41,122 nucleotides of DNA from the NCBI GenBank assembly GCA_030266525.1, contig JAJDIC010000011.1, positions 1-41,122 of the forward strand, read 5' to 3'. Within the stretch, counting starts at the first letter, position 1. Each line of letters starts with the position of its first letter. Under the pieces are notes generated by a model. It ran no database searches and was not told the DNA's origin. It saw only the letters and a program-made list of their open reading frames with translations. The stretch is from Desulfovibrio sp. OttesenSCG-928-G15. Lineage in GTDB: Bacteria > Desulfobacterota > Desulfovibrionia > Desulfovibrionales > Desulfovibrionaceae. The translations under genes and the position numbers were made by a program. Below, one piece after another: positions 14,219 through 22,149 of the stretch.

Positions 14219-15628
14219 CTACAGCAACATAATTTTGGCGGCAAAGACGTGCAGGCCTTTGACGATATCTGCCGGTATGGCGGCGTTGGCGCGGGTTACG
14301 TCCTGCCCGTCTACCTCTATTTCCAGCATTTCCTTGTGTGCCAACACGTTTTGGGCAATTTCCAGATCTTCACAGCTTATCAACACATCAAGCAGCTCCG
14401 AGCGGATTGCGGCGCGTACACGGGCGGTGTTTTTGGCGCGGGGGAAGCGCAGGGCAATGCGGGTGCGGCAGGCGGTGCGTATGTAGTCAAGGCTGCATAT
14501 GGCGGTTATATCCAGCATGGATACGTCCTCTATGCCGTCCGCTGATGTGGTATAGGTAGTAATGGCCCGGACAATTTGCACCTTGTCGCCGGGGCCTACT
14601 TCCAGCGGCGTTACGCCGTTGTGCAGCAAACTTTCCTGTTCCGTGCGGGACAGGCGGTGTTGCAGGGCCGGGGCGGCTATGCCGTTAAGCGGCAAGTCAT
14701 TCAGGGGGCGGGCCGGGTCTTCTTCACTGGCCTTTACTGCGCCGTAAGCGGCGGCCAGTTCGCAGGGCAGGCTTATGGTGCCGGGCAGCAGGGCAAGGCT
14801 TACCCGTTCGCCATTGATGGATTTTGCAAGGGTGATTGCCTTTGCCATGGTGCTTGTCATGCCAAGGATGCCCACGGCCCCGCGCTGTTCAAGCGCGTGA
14901 CCGGCTGCGGCCAGATGGTCGCGCAGGGCCTGGGCGTTGGCTACGTCATTATAGGGGCTGATCAGGATGGTATGGCCTGCGGCAAAGATTGCGGCCAGGG
15001 CGTCTGTAATATCCGGGCTACCCTCGCCGCCTGCCATGGCGGTAAGGGCAAGCATAAGGCCGGTAACACTGTGTGTAACTGTAAGCGCTATCGCGTTGCC
15101 GTTAACGCCCTTGTTTTTGGCGGTAAAGGTAAGGGTACCGTCCGCTGCCTCTGCCGTTACCGGGCAACGCTGGGCCGCGTTGACTACTGCGGCAAGGGCC
15201 GCTGCCGCGTCTGCAAGCGTGTCGCCCCGGCTGGGCGCTGTGCTGTACAGGGCATTGCCAATGCCAAGGGTAATCAGGCCGGTGCTTTCCACTGTGCCGG
15301 TAAGGGCAAGACTGCCCGTGGCAACGGTACTTGCGTCTGCGTCATCCACAAGCACAATGGTCAGGCCAAGATAGGGGTTGGCCTTGATAGCGGCAAGTAC
15401 CATCAAGTGCGCCTCTGAGCCGTGGCCTGCGTAGATTGCGGCCTCGGTATCGCTGTAGATTTGGGCGGGTACGCCTGCGGGCAGTACGCCCTTGTCGGTT
15501 TTGGCGGCAATTATGCATACCTTTTGCCCGTTGGGGGGCAAGGTTCGCACGGCCAAAGACCTGTCAAATTCAAAATATTTGCCCGGTTTGCGTATGCTTG
15601 TGGGCAGGGTATCAAAGGTGATGGGCAT
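14219..15628 (-). CDS. L: Tail sheath protein L-like (Mu gp39)
   Basis: 469 residues beginning MPITFDTLPTSIRKPGKYFEFD, a clear match to the opening of the Mu L sheath family. Internal blocks VCIIAAKTDKGVLPAGVPAQIYS, GHTILISPYNDVANAQALRDHL and GAVGILGMTSTMAKAITLAKS fit as well. It polymerises round the tube and contracts on infection. Its normal partner M follows only after the reversed cassette. Confidence 0.92.
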   Translation of the reverse strand: MPITFDTLPTSIRKPGKYFEFDRSLAVRTLPPNGQKVCIIAAKTDKGVLPAGVPAQIYSDTEAAIYAGHGSEAHLMVLAAIKANPYLGLTIVLVDDADASTVATGSLALTGTVESTGLITLGIGNALYSTAPSRGDTLADAAAALAAVVNAAQRCPVTAEAADGTLTFTAKNKGVNGNAIALTVTHSVTGLMLALTAMAGGEGSPDITDALAAIFAAGHTILISPYNDVANAQALRDHLAAAGHALEQRGAVGILGMTSTMAKAITLAKSINGERVSLALLPGTISLPCELAAAYGAVKASEEDPARPLNDLPLNGIAAPALQHRLSRTEQESLLHNGVTPLEVGPGDKVQIVRAITTYTTSADGIEDVSMLDITAICSLDYIRTACRTRIALRFPRAKNTARVRAAIRSELLDVLISCEDLEIAQNVLAHKEMLEIEVDGQDVTRANAAIPADIVKGLHVFAAKIMLL

Positions 15629-15631
15629 GGC

Positions 15632-15934
15632 TTATTCCTCCAACGCGGGGGTTTCGGACGGGGTTATTTCCGGGGTGGCTGCGGGTGCCGGGGCCGGGCT
15701 AGCCGCCCTGGCCTTGGTTTTGGCCTTGGGCTTGCTGGCCTTGGCGTTTGCCCCGCTTGCAGATTTGGCGGGCTTTGCCGTGGTAATCAGCAAGTCACCG
15801 TCCGCAATACGGCGGCGGTAATAGGCGGTATCGGGTACGGCAAGGGCCATGGCATCGGTTATGTAGTCGCGTGGCTTGTCCTGCATGGGCACGGACAGGC
15901 CGGGGGCGGCAGTAACGGTAAGTGTCTTATCCAT
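15632..15934 (-). CDS. Mu gp38-like protein (DUF2635)
   Basis: 100 residues from ATG 15934, which has GGAG nine bases upstream; a GTG two codons earlier is too close to it. The first half (TLTVTAAPGLSVPMQDKPRDYITD, then YYRRRIADGDLLIT) is the DUF2635 core. The second half is an Ala/Pro/Lys-rich tail. It lies between gp37 and the sheath, as in Mu, and its job in the tail is unknown. Confidence 0.75.
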   Translation of the reverse strand: MDKTLTVTAAPGLSVPMQDKPRDYITDAMALAVPDTAYYRRRIADGDLLITTAKPAKSASGANAKASKPKAKTKARAASPAPAPAATPEITPSETPALEE

Positions 15935-16745
15935 TGTCACTATCTCCGGTAAGGGTAATCAAGTCTTGCGCGTCCGGCTCTTGCTGGTCCGGGTTGCGGG
16001 GTTGTAGCCAGTAATCAAGGCCTATACGGTCTAACCATGGTATTTCGGGCAGGGGCGGCAAGGTTGTGCCGTCTGCGTATGGCTCTCCGGGTGCCGGGGT
16101 GCCGGGTTTGGCGTCTGGCGGGGTATTGCCGGGGGCGCTTGTGCCGCCTGTGGCATCTCCGGGTGTTTCCGGGGGGATGCCGGGGGATGTGCCGGGGCTT
16201 GTACCTTCCGGCCCAAGGGGCGGGGCGTCCGGCCCGCGCATGTCGCCGTAAGCGCGTACCCTGTCCGGCTTGCGCACTTCCTGTACGTAGTGGGTGTGCC
16301 ATTCCTGCCCGATAATCGACATTTTTTCATTCTGAACCAAGCCGTTTGCCAAAACGCTTATGCGGCCGGGGCACAGGTAATCCACGCCGTCAAGGCGCAA
16401 GTCGTTTTGCAACAACAGGGCCGCAACGTCTGCAAGCATCTGGTAGGTGCCTACTTCCACGCCGTTTTTGGTGGTTACACCGTGGCGGGCGGCTTCTTCG
16501 TTATGTATGCGGCGCGCGCCTGCGATAACCATAAAAGTAACGGGCACAAGCCATTTTTCGCGCGTTGTATCCAGTTCTTTCGCCTTGCCCGCGCCGCGAA
16601 AGGTTACCCAAATAGCCGGGGTACTGCGAATTACACGGGTAAGGTCTGCGTCAAAGTCGGCCCGGTAGGTGGCAACATGGCGCAAATACGCAAGCCCGGC
16701 GTTGGCTATGTGCTGCTTTATGGCTTGTTCGATAATGGCAATCAT
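15927..16745 (-). CDS. Mu gp37-like protein (DUF1834) with a Pro/Gly/Thr-rich insert
   Basis: 272 residues; ATG 16745 overlaps the gp36 stop (ATGA). The first 180 residues (MIAIIEQAIKQHIANAGL to IIGQEWHTHYVQEVR) are the DUF1834 core found between J and the sheath in Mu-like phages, probably a tail-terminator or neck protein. Residues about 190-240 are a low-complexity run of Pro, Gly and Thr with repeats such as GTSPGTSPGIPP. A short tail ending in ITLTGDSDNG follows. The insert makes it longer than usual. Confidence 0.75.
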   Translation of the reverse strand: MIAIIEQAIKQHIANAGLAYLRHVATYRADFDADLTRVIRSTPAIWVTFRGAGKAKELDTTREKWLVPVTFMVIAGARRIHNEEAARHGVTTKNGVEVGTYQMLADVAALLLQNDLRLDGVDYLCPGRISVLANGLVQNEKMSIIGQEWHTHYVQEVRKPDRVRAYGDMRGPDAPPLGPEGTSPGTSPGIPPETPGDATGGTSAPGNTPPDAKPGTPAPGEPYADGTTLPPLPEIPWLDRIGLDYWLQPRNPDQQEPDAQDLITLTGDSDNG

Positions 16746-17224
16746 TCGTCCTCTGTGGCGCTGGCGCTTTGTGCCCATTCGCGGGTGCCGGGGCAAAACA
16801 TCACACTGCCGCTGCCTGTGGCTTCCTCTTCCGGCGTGGGGGCAAGGGGCAAGTCGGCCACGCCCTGGGCGATTTCTTTCAGCCAGACAAGGGCCAGTTT
16901 ATAGCGCCGGTCTATGGCTTCTGTTTCAAAGGTGCCCGCGCCGGTCAGGTAATAGCGGGCAATGTCACATACTGCGCGGGTTAGGCACTTTGGCAGGGCA
17001 AAGCCTTGTGGCGCTTCGGCCTGCCGGAATATGGGATAGCGCCCCACAAGATAGCTTGCGGCTGTCTCGCTGGCCTCGGTTAACGCCTTGGTGATTACAG
17101 CCAGGGCGGCGGCTTCGTCCGGTTCGGTGTCGGCCTGATGGGCGTAGCTGTGGGGCTGGCTCAGGGCGTCAAATTCTTCATGCCCAAAGGCGGCGCGCAT
17201 ATCTTCCGGGGTGGCTAAAAGCAT
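16742..17224 (-). CDS. Mu gp36-like protein J (DUF1320)
   Basis: 160 residues, start overlapping the upstream stop (TAATG). It opens MLLATPEDMRAAFGHEEFDALSQ and holds a helical core with VGRYPIFRQAEAPQGFALPKCLTRAVCDIARYYL, typical of DUF1320 head-completion/connector proteins. It follows capsid and gp35 as in Mu. Confidence 0.82.
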   Translation of the reverse strand: MLLATPEDMRAAFGHEEFDALSQPHSYAHQADTEPDEAAALAVITKALTEASETAASYLVGRYPIFRQAEAPQGFALPKCLTRAVCDIARYYLTGAGTFETEAIDRRYKLALVWLKEIAQGVADLPLAPTPEEEATGSGSVMFCPGTREWAQSASATEDE

Positions 17225-17520
17225 TACTTGTCAGCCTTGGCTTTGTTGCGCTTGGGGGCCTTGGGGGCTTCCGGGGCTTCGATAGGGGCCGGGTCTGCCT
17301 GTTCCGGTGCAGGCGCTGCTTCGGCTGCGTCCACGGCCAGCCCGTTCCAATCGCCGTCCGGGGCGCATTCGTCGCCTACCATCAGGTTTGGATCAGACCG
17401 TAATACTATCCATTCGGCCGGCGTAAAATCGGACTCATCCCACGCTTTGCCTTCCGGGCTGTGATGTTTCCCGGCGCGGTAGTGGCCTTGGGGCAACAGG
17501 CTGTTGATATGTACAGGCAT
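17224..17520 (-). CDS. Mu gp35-like small virion protein
   Basis: 98 residues from ATG 17520, with GGAGAT just upstream, preferred to an in-frame ATG 11 codons earlier. Begins MPVHINSLLPQGHYRAGKHHSPEGK; the middle has a WDESDFTPAEWIVLRSDPNL block, and the C-terminus is Ala/Pro/Glu-rich ending KRNKAKADK. It lies between the capsid and gp36 genes as in Mu. Role unproven, perhaps a head decoration or completion protein. Confidence 0.6.
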   Translation of the reverse strand: MPVHINSLLPQGHYRAGKHHSPEGKAWDESDFTPAEWIVLRSDPNLMVGDECAPDGDWNGLAVDAAEAAPAPEQADPAPIEAPEAPKAPKRNKAKADK

Positions 17521-17583
17521 GGTATCTCCGTGTTGCCGCCCGGCATGGGGCATGCCGGGCGGGTGAACGTAATGGGGCGCGGC

Positions 17584-18489
17584 CTAGTTAAGCCAAGGGG
17601 TAACGATGGTTTTGACAAGCCCGGCGTTGGGGTTGTCCGCGCCGTTGGCCTTGCGGGATACTTCCACGGCTTCGGCGGCTGCCTTGCGCAAGTTGGTAGG
17701 CACTACAAGGTGCGTGGGCCTGATGCCAAGCGGGCGGCCGCCGTCCGCTGTCCAAGCGGCCATGGCATCATAAGCTGCGTCAAGGTTGGCTTCGGTCAGG
17801 GGCAACTTGCTGCAATAGGCCAACTGCCAGAAAGCAAAGCCTACGTTGCAGCGGACGCGAACGCCGTAACGGTACATATCCTTCATAAAGACATATTCGT
17901 CCGCCGTGTCGGTCAGGCTTTCAAACTCCGGCTTGGTACGCTCCTGATAAATTACCGCTTTCAGCGCGCGGCTATTATCCAGCAAGTACCAGGCGGGGTC
18001 TGTGCCGGTGGCAAAGTTGCTTACGGTAAGGGCTGTGCCGGTGCCGTCCACATTGGGGTAGACGGGGTGGTCCGTGTCAAAGAAAGGCTGGCCGTCATAG
18101 CAAAGCGCTGTGGTGCCCTGCTTCAACAAGCCAAAGCACAACTGGTCAGGGTGCACTTTGGCGGCCCGGCCCATTTCGGCCACAAGGGGCTTGTAGATAC
18201 CCAAGCTATCGTCTTCAATGTCCGTGCGGGCTACAGCAACAGTGCTTTCAAACTTTTTGTTGGTAATGGTGTAGCCATGGGCGGCCATATCTTTCAGCAC
18301 GCGGTCACCAATCCACTCTTGCATGCTAGGGAATTGCCCAAGCCAACCAAAGGTGTTGCTGGCGGTTTTGCTGGTGATGGTTGTAGCAATATCTGCGTAA
18401 TTACTGGGGGTTTCGTTGTAGACGCGTTGGAATTCGCCCTTAAAGCCTGTGCGCAGGGCGGCAAGCAGTGCAGGGGTAATCATTGCCAT
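17584..18489 (-). CDS. T: Major capsid protein T-like (Mu gp34)
   Basis: 301 residues. Matches the Mu T family: TPALLAALRTGFKGEFQRVYNE, FGWLGQFPSMQEWIGDR, FESTVAVARTDIEDDSLGIY and YDGQPFFDTDHPV. Its start overlaps the end of the protease/scaffold gene, and a second in-frame ATG at 18483 is also possible. It forms the icosahedral shell. Confidence 0.92.
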   Translation of the reverse strand: MAMITPALLAALRTGFKGEFQRVYNETPSNYADIATTITSKTASNTFGWLGQFPSMQEWIGDRVLKDMAAHGYTITNKKFESTVAVARTDIEDDSLGIYKPLVAEMGRAAKVHPDQLCFGLLKQGTTALCYDGQPFFDTDHPVYPNVDGTGTALTVSNFATGTDPAWYLLDNSRALKAVIYQERTKPEFESLTDTADEYVFMKDMYRYGVRVRCNVGFAFWQLAYCSKLPLTEANLDAAYDAMAAWTADGGRPLGIRPTHLVVPTNLRKAAAEAVEVSRKANGADNPNAGLVKTIVTPWLN

Positions 18490-19031
18490 TGGCTTACTGC
18501 TCCTTTTTTGGCTTTGGCGTAATCAGCATGGCTCATACCAAGCTGTTCAGCCGCGTATTTTTCTTCTTCGGACAGGGCCACGGCGTTTTCGTCCGCTGCC
18601 GCGCCGGGCGCTGTTTTGTCCGGGGCTTGCGTTTGCATGTTTTTCAGCGCGGCAATGGGCTGGGCCTTGGACAAGTAGGCTTCCAAGGCTTCGGGGTTGC
18701 TTTTGGCAAGACCCCGCGCCCAATCTCCCATTGCCTTTGGCAAGCGGCCGTCTGCAAGGGCGGCAAGGATTTGCGCGTCAAGCTTTTCCCTGCCTTTTGC
18801 CTCTCGGGCTTCTGCAAGTTCTGCGCGCAGGGCGGTAAATTCCTGTTGCAGCGCGGCCAGGGCGTCTACCGAACCTGTGGTTTCCGCTTTTGCAGTGGCA
18901 AGCGCGATTTCGGCGGCGTCCGCTCTGGCTGCTTTTGCGGCAAGATCGGTTATGGCCCTGGTTGCGGCCTCTGCGGTGGCGTCCGCGTCAAGGCCAAGCA
19001 GGCCAAACAATTTCTTAAGCCATTCGGGCAT
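18480..19031 (-). CDS. Nested scaffold protein (Mu Z-like) inside the protease gene
   Basis: An in-frame ATG at 19031 (codon 205 of the I-like gene) has GGAGG five bases upstream and would make the C-terminal 183 residues as a separate protein. It begins MPEWLKKLFGLLGLDADATAEAA and is rich in Ala and charged helices (coiled coil), as scaffolds are. In Mu, gene Z is nested in I in the same way and gives the internal scaffold. The strong site and the matching arrangement support it. Confidence 0.6.
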   Translation of the reverse strand: MPEWLKKLFGLLGLDADATAEAATRAITDLAAKAARADAAEIALATAKAETTGSVDALAALQQEFTALRAELAEAREAKGREKLDAQILAALADGRLPKAMGDWARGLAKSNPEALEAYLSKAQPIAALKNMQTQAPDKTAPGAAADENAVALSEEEKYAAEQLGMSHADYAKAKKGAVSQWQ

Positions 19032-19643
19032 GTGTTCCTCCATTCCCGTTCCGGGGTTATCGTGGGTAAAAAAATGGCGGGCGGCGGCAATCGCCGCCAA
19101 GCCGTCAAGCGCGGGGGTATTGGTAAGCGCCGCGTGTAACAGGCGCGTGATGCGGCCCGTCTTGCGGCAAAAGGTAAATGTGGGGGACAGGTAGCGGTAT
19201 TCTTGTTCCGCAATGAAGGTAGCGGCGCGGGCCGTCCAGTTGACGCGGCCAAACAGACCACGTCCCGGCACGTACACAAGGCTTTGCAACCAGCCGCTTG
19301 CCGGGGCGGGCTGGCCGTTGTCACGCGCGCCCAGGGTTTGGTGTTCGTAGTCAAACACCATGGACGTTTTCAGGGCGGCAATATCGGTAATCAGCGTGGC
19401 GGCAATGTCTGCATCCATGCGCCAAACCTTGGTTTCGCACTTGGGCAGATTGCCGGGGCGGCCGTCCACGGCGCTAAATTCGCCGTCCGGGAACAGTTGC
19501 ACGTTGCAGCCTTCCGGCATGGGCATGGCGTCTGTCGCATCGGCGGGGGCCGGTGCGGCAAGGGCTAGCGCAAGGGAGGCAATGCCGGTATTGTCCGGCA
19601 GCGCGGGGCAAAGGACTGTGTGGTGGGGTGCTAAACGATTCAT
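18480..19643 (-). CDS. I: Head protease/scaffold I-like protein
   Basis: 387 residues. The N-terminal half (VQLFPDGEFSAVDGRPGNLPKCETKVWRMD, MVFDYEHQTLGARDNGQPAPASGW, FIAEQEYRYLSPTF) is the Mu I-type prohead protease. The C-terminal half from about 205 is a coiled-coil scaffold. ATG 19643 lies exactly 6 nt after the -10 hexamer of late promoter B with no Shine-Dalgarno sequence, so a leaderless mRNA is predicted. It precedes the capsid gene as in Mu. Confidence 0.9.
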   Translation of the reverse strand: MNRLAPHHTVLCPALPDNTGIASLALALAAPAPADATDAMPMPEGCNVQLFPDGEFSAVDGRPGNLPKCETKVWRMDADIAATLITDIAALKTSMVFDYEHQTLGARDNGQPAPASGWLQSLVYVPGRGLFGRVNWTARAATFIAEQEYRYLSPTFTFCRKTGRITRLLHAALTNTPALDGLAAIAAARHFFTHDNPGTGMEEHMPEWLKKLFGLLGLDADATAEAATRAITDLAAKAARADAAEIALATAKAETTGSVDALAALQQEFTALRAELAEAREAKGREKLDAQILAALADGRLPKAMGDWARGLAKSNPEALEAYLSKAQPIAALKNMQTQAPDKTAPGAAADENAVALSEEEKYAAEQLGMSHADYAKAKKGAVSQWQ

Positions 19644-19695
19644 GCCGCCATACTAGGCGGCATATCGGGCGAAGGCAGGGGGAAGGGCTTCGGTA
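19642..19695 (-). promoter_or_regulatory. Late promoter B (protease-capsid-sheath block)
   Basis: Minus-strand box TACCGAAGCCCTTCCCCC (19695-19678), 22 bp gap, TAGTAT (19655-19650) centred in a palindrome with 8-bp arms (19642-19649 and 19656-19663) whose left arm includes part of the start codon. ATG of the I-like gene begins 6 nt after TAGTAT. It corresponds to the Mu P-I promoter by position. Confidence 0.75.
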
Positions 19696-19705
19696 GGGGT
19701 GTTTA

Positions 19706-20080
19706 CTATGCGCCGGGGAGGTATTTCCCTTCCAGTTCGGGGGCCAGAATGCAATGCCGGTCCATTAAATCACAGTAGGCTTCAAAGAAGGCCATATATT
19801 CCAGGTTGCGGGCGGGCCTGTCAAGATGGGACGGATTAAGGCGGGACACGGCAAGCAGTTGGGTGCAGGCATTACCAAGCGCTTCTTTCTCTTGCGGGTT
19901 GTTTTCACTCCCGCGTTTGTCAAGATAGCCGCACAGCATCGAAAGAAAGATACCCGCGCCGCTTACCGCCCGTACTGTTCCCGCGTCTTTTATATCCCCG
20001 GTGTACTGCCCTTTTGCCAACTCATACAGATCGTAAAAATATGGCGGCAATGGCATCTTGGGTGTTTTGGCGTGGGGCAT
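19706..20080 (-). CDS. Phage protein of unknown function
   Basis: 124 residues, AGGAAAG upstream of ATG 20080. Begins MPHAKTPKMPLPPYFYDLYELAKG and has a helical middle (VRAVSGAGIFLSMLCGYLDKRGS) and an aromatic C-terminal half (LEYMAFFEAYCDLMDRHCIL). No family recognised. It lies between G and I and is the last gene of the transcript from late promoter A. The 92 bp between it and G holds no further feature. Confidence 0.7.
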   Translation of the reverse strand: MPHAKTPKMPLPPYFYDLYELAKGQYTGDIKDAGTVRAVSGAGIFLSMLCGYLDKRGSENNPQEKEALGNACTQLLAVSRLNPSHLDRPARNLEYMAFFEAYCDLMDRHCILAPELEGKYLPGA

Positions 20081-20172
20081 ATGCTTTCCTGTGGGGCATG
20101 AGAAGGCCGTTAAACACGCGTTAGAATTTGTCTAGACATATTGCCGGGGGCCTTGATTCATTCCGGGCGGTT

Positions 20173-20700
20173 TTAGTCGCCAAAAACGGATTCTAACGCT
20201 ATCCGCAAAACATCGACTATGGCGTCTTCGTCATCTTTATGGATATTCCCGTCCGCGTCAATGGGCATTATAGGCCGGGCGGGGATATTTCCCCATGGGA
20301 TAGGTTGGCCGCGCCCGGCACGGCCGAAAGCGCCCCAACCGGTCAGGCCGAATTGCCCGCGTGCCGCGCCAAAATGCTGCGTTGTGGCGTACACAGCGTT
20401 TGTGCTTACCCCTGCGGAATGGGCGTCATTAAACTGCTGGAAGCTATCGGCAAGGTGTCCGTGTACTTGTAGAATTTTGCCGTTGTGCCCGGCTTTTTTT
20501 CGCCGCGCTTCCGTGACGGGGGAAAGACTGGCCCATTTTACGCCCGTTACCGGGTCTGCCTCATTTTCAAAGCCGCGCTCTACAGCCTCGGCCAACACGC
20601 CCGCTATGCCTCCCATTACCTCGGTTTTGTCTTGCTCAAACGCATCAAGACGACGTCTGATAGCTATAAGGTTGTCCAAGTTGACTTTGATGGTTATCAT
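20173..20700 (-). CDS. G: Virion morphogenesis protein G-like (Mu gp31)
   Basis: 175 residues. The pattern KVNLDNLIAIRRRLDAFEQD, GITGV-like GVKWASLSPVTEARRKK, LQVHGHLADSFQQFNDAHSAGV and QPIPWGNIPARPIMPID belongs to the phage virion morphogenesis (tail completion S-like) family to which Mu G belongs. It acts at head-tail joining. The tRNA-like element lies just upstream. Confidence 0.88.
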   Translation of the reverse strand: MITIKVNLDNLIAIRRRLDAFEQDKTEVMGGIAGVLAEAVERGFENEADPVTGVKWASLSPVTEARRKKAGHNGKILQVHGHLADSFQQFNDAHSAGVSTNAVYATTQHFGAARGQFGLTGWGAFGRAGRGQPIPWGNIPARPIMPIDADGNIHKDDEDAIVDVLRIALESVFGD

Positions 20701-20720
20701 GCTAGTATCACCTTAAGGTC

Positions 20721-20805
20721 ACCCGCAAGTGTACCCCGATTGGTAAGGGGCATACCCGCCTACACGGCGGGATGGAATGCCGGTTCGATTCCGGCCCTTG
20801 CGGGT
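20721..20805 (+). tRNA. tRNA-like cloverleaf (possibly degenerate tRNA), antisense to the late operon
   Basis: Four stems fold as a tRNA on the plus strand. The acceptor ACCCGCAAG (20721-20729) pairs with CTTGCGGGT (20797-20805), 9 bp. The D arm is CCCC/GGGG (20734-20737, 20747-20750) with a GATTGGTAA loop. The anticodon arm CCCGC/GCGGG (20755-20759, 20767-20771) has a seven-base loop CTACACG. The T arm GCCGG/CCGGC (20779-20783, 20791-20795) has the consensus TTCGATT loop. The loop would give anticodon ACA, or TAC (Val) if one loop base was lost. Odd points: a 9-bp acceptor, one unpaired C before its 3' arm, four-base linkers and no CCA. A T-rich tract follows. It fills the gap between F and G. 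Confidence 0.45.
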
Positions 20806-20817
20806 GCTTTTCTTTTT

Positions 20818-22149
20818 TTAGCGTATGCGCTCATACCAATTTGTGTTTTGCAGGCTCATAAGGGACGTGGAATATGCATTTACAATTGCGTCCAACTGCC
20901 CGGCGTATCTCTTAGATTTACCGTTGGCTGGCATGTAGGCCGGTATCACAATACGGCGTTTTGGGTCTGTGGTTTTGTACACATACACTACGCTATTGTG
21001 ACGTATATCCCACAATACCATTTCCGGCTGTGCAATCATGCGCGGTATGGCAAGGTATTCTGCCCTTTCCAAGGCTATACCTTCTGCGGCATGCGCCGGG
21101 CGGGCCGCGTGTAACAAGGCCTTTTCCGGCATCACAAGGATGGTTGCCGGTTCGTGCCCTTTGGCGCGTACAAAATCCGCTATATCTATGTCCACAAGGC
21201 CCACAGCAAGGCTGTCAGAGCCCGCGCGGCGCGTATCCAGTATTTTTGCTGCCTCGCGAGCAAACTGCTCATGGCGCAACGGGGCGTTATTGATACTTTG
21301 CACCACATTTTTGTACAGGTCAGGGCTTTGTACACGATTAAGCTTACGGGCAAGCTCCATATCCGTGCCAAAGGCTGCCGCGCCGGGGTTGTAGCTAAAG
21401 CCTGTGCCGGTGTATACATCTACACCGTTGGGCAAGCGGATACCGTGCACCGTGCGGCGCTCTACAACCCCGGTGTCCAGATTGGTAACCTCTACCTCTT
21501 TTTGCAGCATGCGGCCCTCGCTGGACAGCACGGTAAGGCCCTTGCGCTTAACATCCAACTCGGACAGGGCGCGGATGCGGCAGCGGCATTGCCAATCGTT
21601 GGGGGGATAGATGTATTGCCATATGGGATCATCATACCTAAATACGCAACCGTGCAAGGCCCGGTGTGTAATCCGGGTTTTGTCATCCTCAACGGCTATA
21701 TACTGCCAATATGGACGATATTTGGCGTTGGCAAGCTGTTGCTTGTAGCGTCCGGCGTTATAGGCCGTTGCCATGTTTTGACGATAGATAAGCTCAAGAC
21801 GCTTGGGGCTGCCCATATGCACTTTGCGGGCGTTGCCGTCTTCATCAACATCTACACGGGTGCCCCACCAGCCTTTCTCCTTTAGCTTGGGCGTAAGCTG
21901 GTCGGCAAACCACTGGCTTGTTTTTCCCTCTTTCGCCGCCGTTTCGAGCGCCTTGCGGATATCCTCAAGTACATCCATACGGGCTACGCTGGTCACGGTA
22001 AAGGCTCTGGTGTGGGCTTCTTGCCACATATCGGCCCAACTAAACGTTAACTGGTAGCCTTTGGCCTCAAAAAAGGCCACGGCGTCTTTGGGGGCCATGC
22101 CAAAGCAGGCGGCCACTTCTTTTGGGCTTACCGCGCCGGGGGCGGCCAT
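20818..22149 (-). CDS. F: Head morphogenesis protein F-like (Mu gp30) with C-terminal toxin-like domain
   Basis: 443 residues, starting in overlap with the portal stop. Residues about 40-200 are the phage head morphogenesis domain (LIYRQNMATAYNAGRYKQQ, YWQYIAVEDDKTRITHRALHG, NDWQCRCRIRALSE). About 240-443 is a separate domain (LRHEQFAREAAKILDTRRAG, then EGIALERAEYLAIPRMI and MVLWDIRHNSVVYVYKT). It resembles the phage-type barnase/EndoU/ColicinE5/RelE-like (PBECR) modules fused to F proteins in other Mu-like phages. Such domains are proposed nucleases delivered with the virion. The exact subfamily and active site were not determined. Confidence 0.85.
   Translation of the reverse strand: MAAPGAVSPKEVAACFGMAPKDAVAFFEAKGYQLTFSWADMWQEAHTRAFTVTSVARMDVLEDIRKALETAAKEGKTSQWFADQLTPKLKEKGWWGTRVDVDEDGNARKVHMGSPKRLELIYRQNMATAYNAGRYKQQLANAKYRPYWQYIAVEDDKTRITHRALHGCVFRYDDPIWQYIYPPNDWQCRCRIRALSELDVKRKGLTVLSSEGRMLQKEVEVTNLDTGVVERRTVHGIRLPNGVDVYTGTGFSYNPGAAAFGTDMELARKLNRVQSPDLYKNVVQSINNAPLRHEQFAREAAKILDTRRAGSDSLAVGLVDIDIADFVRAKGHEPATILVMPEKALLHAARPAHAAEGIALERAEYLAIPRMIAQPEMVLWDIRHNSVVYVYKTTDPKRRIVIPAYMPANGKSKRYAGQLDAIVNAYSTSLMSLQNTNWYERIR

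Noticed and set aside
20721..20805. Reading the tRNA-like element on the minus strand
   Set aside because: The T-loop and D-loop consensus bases fit only on the plus strand.
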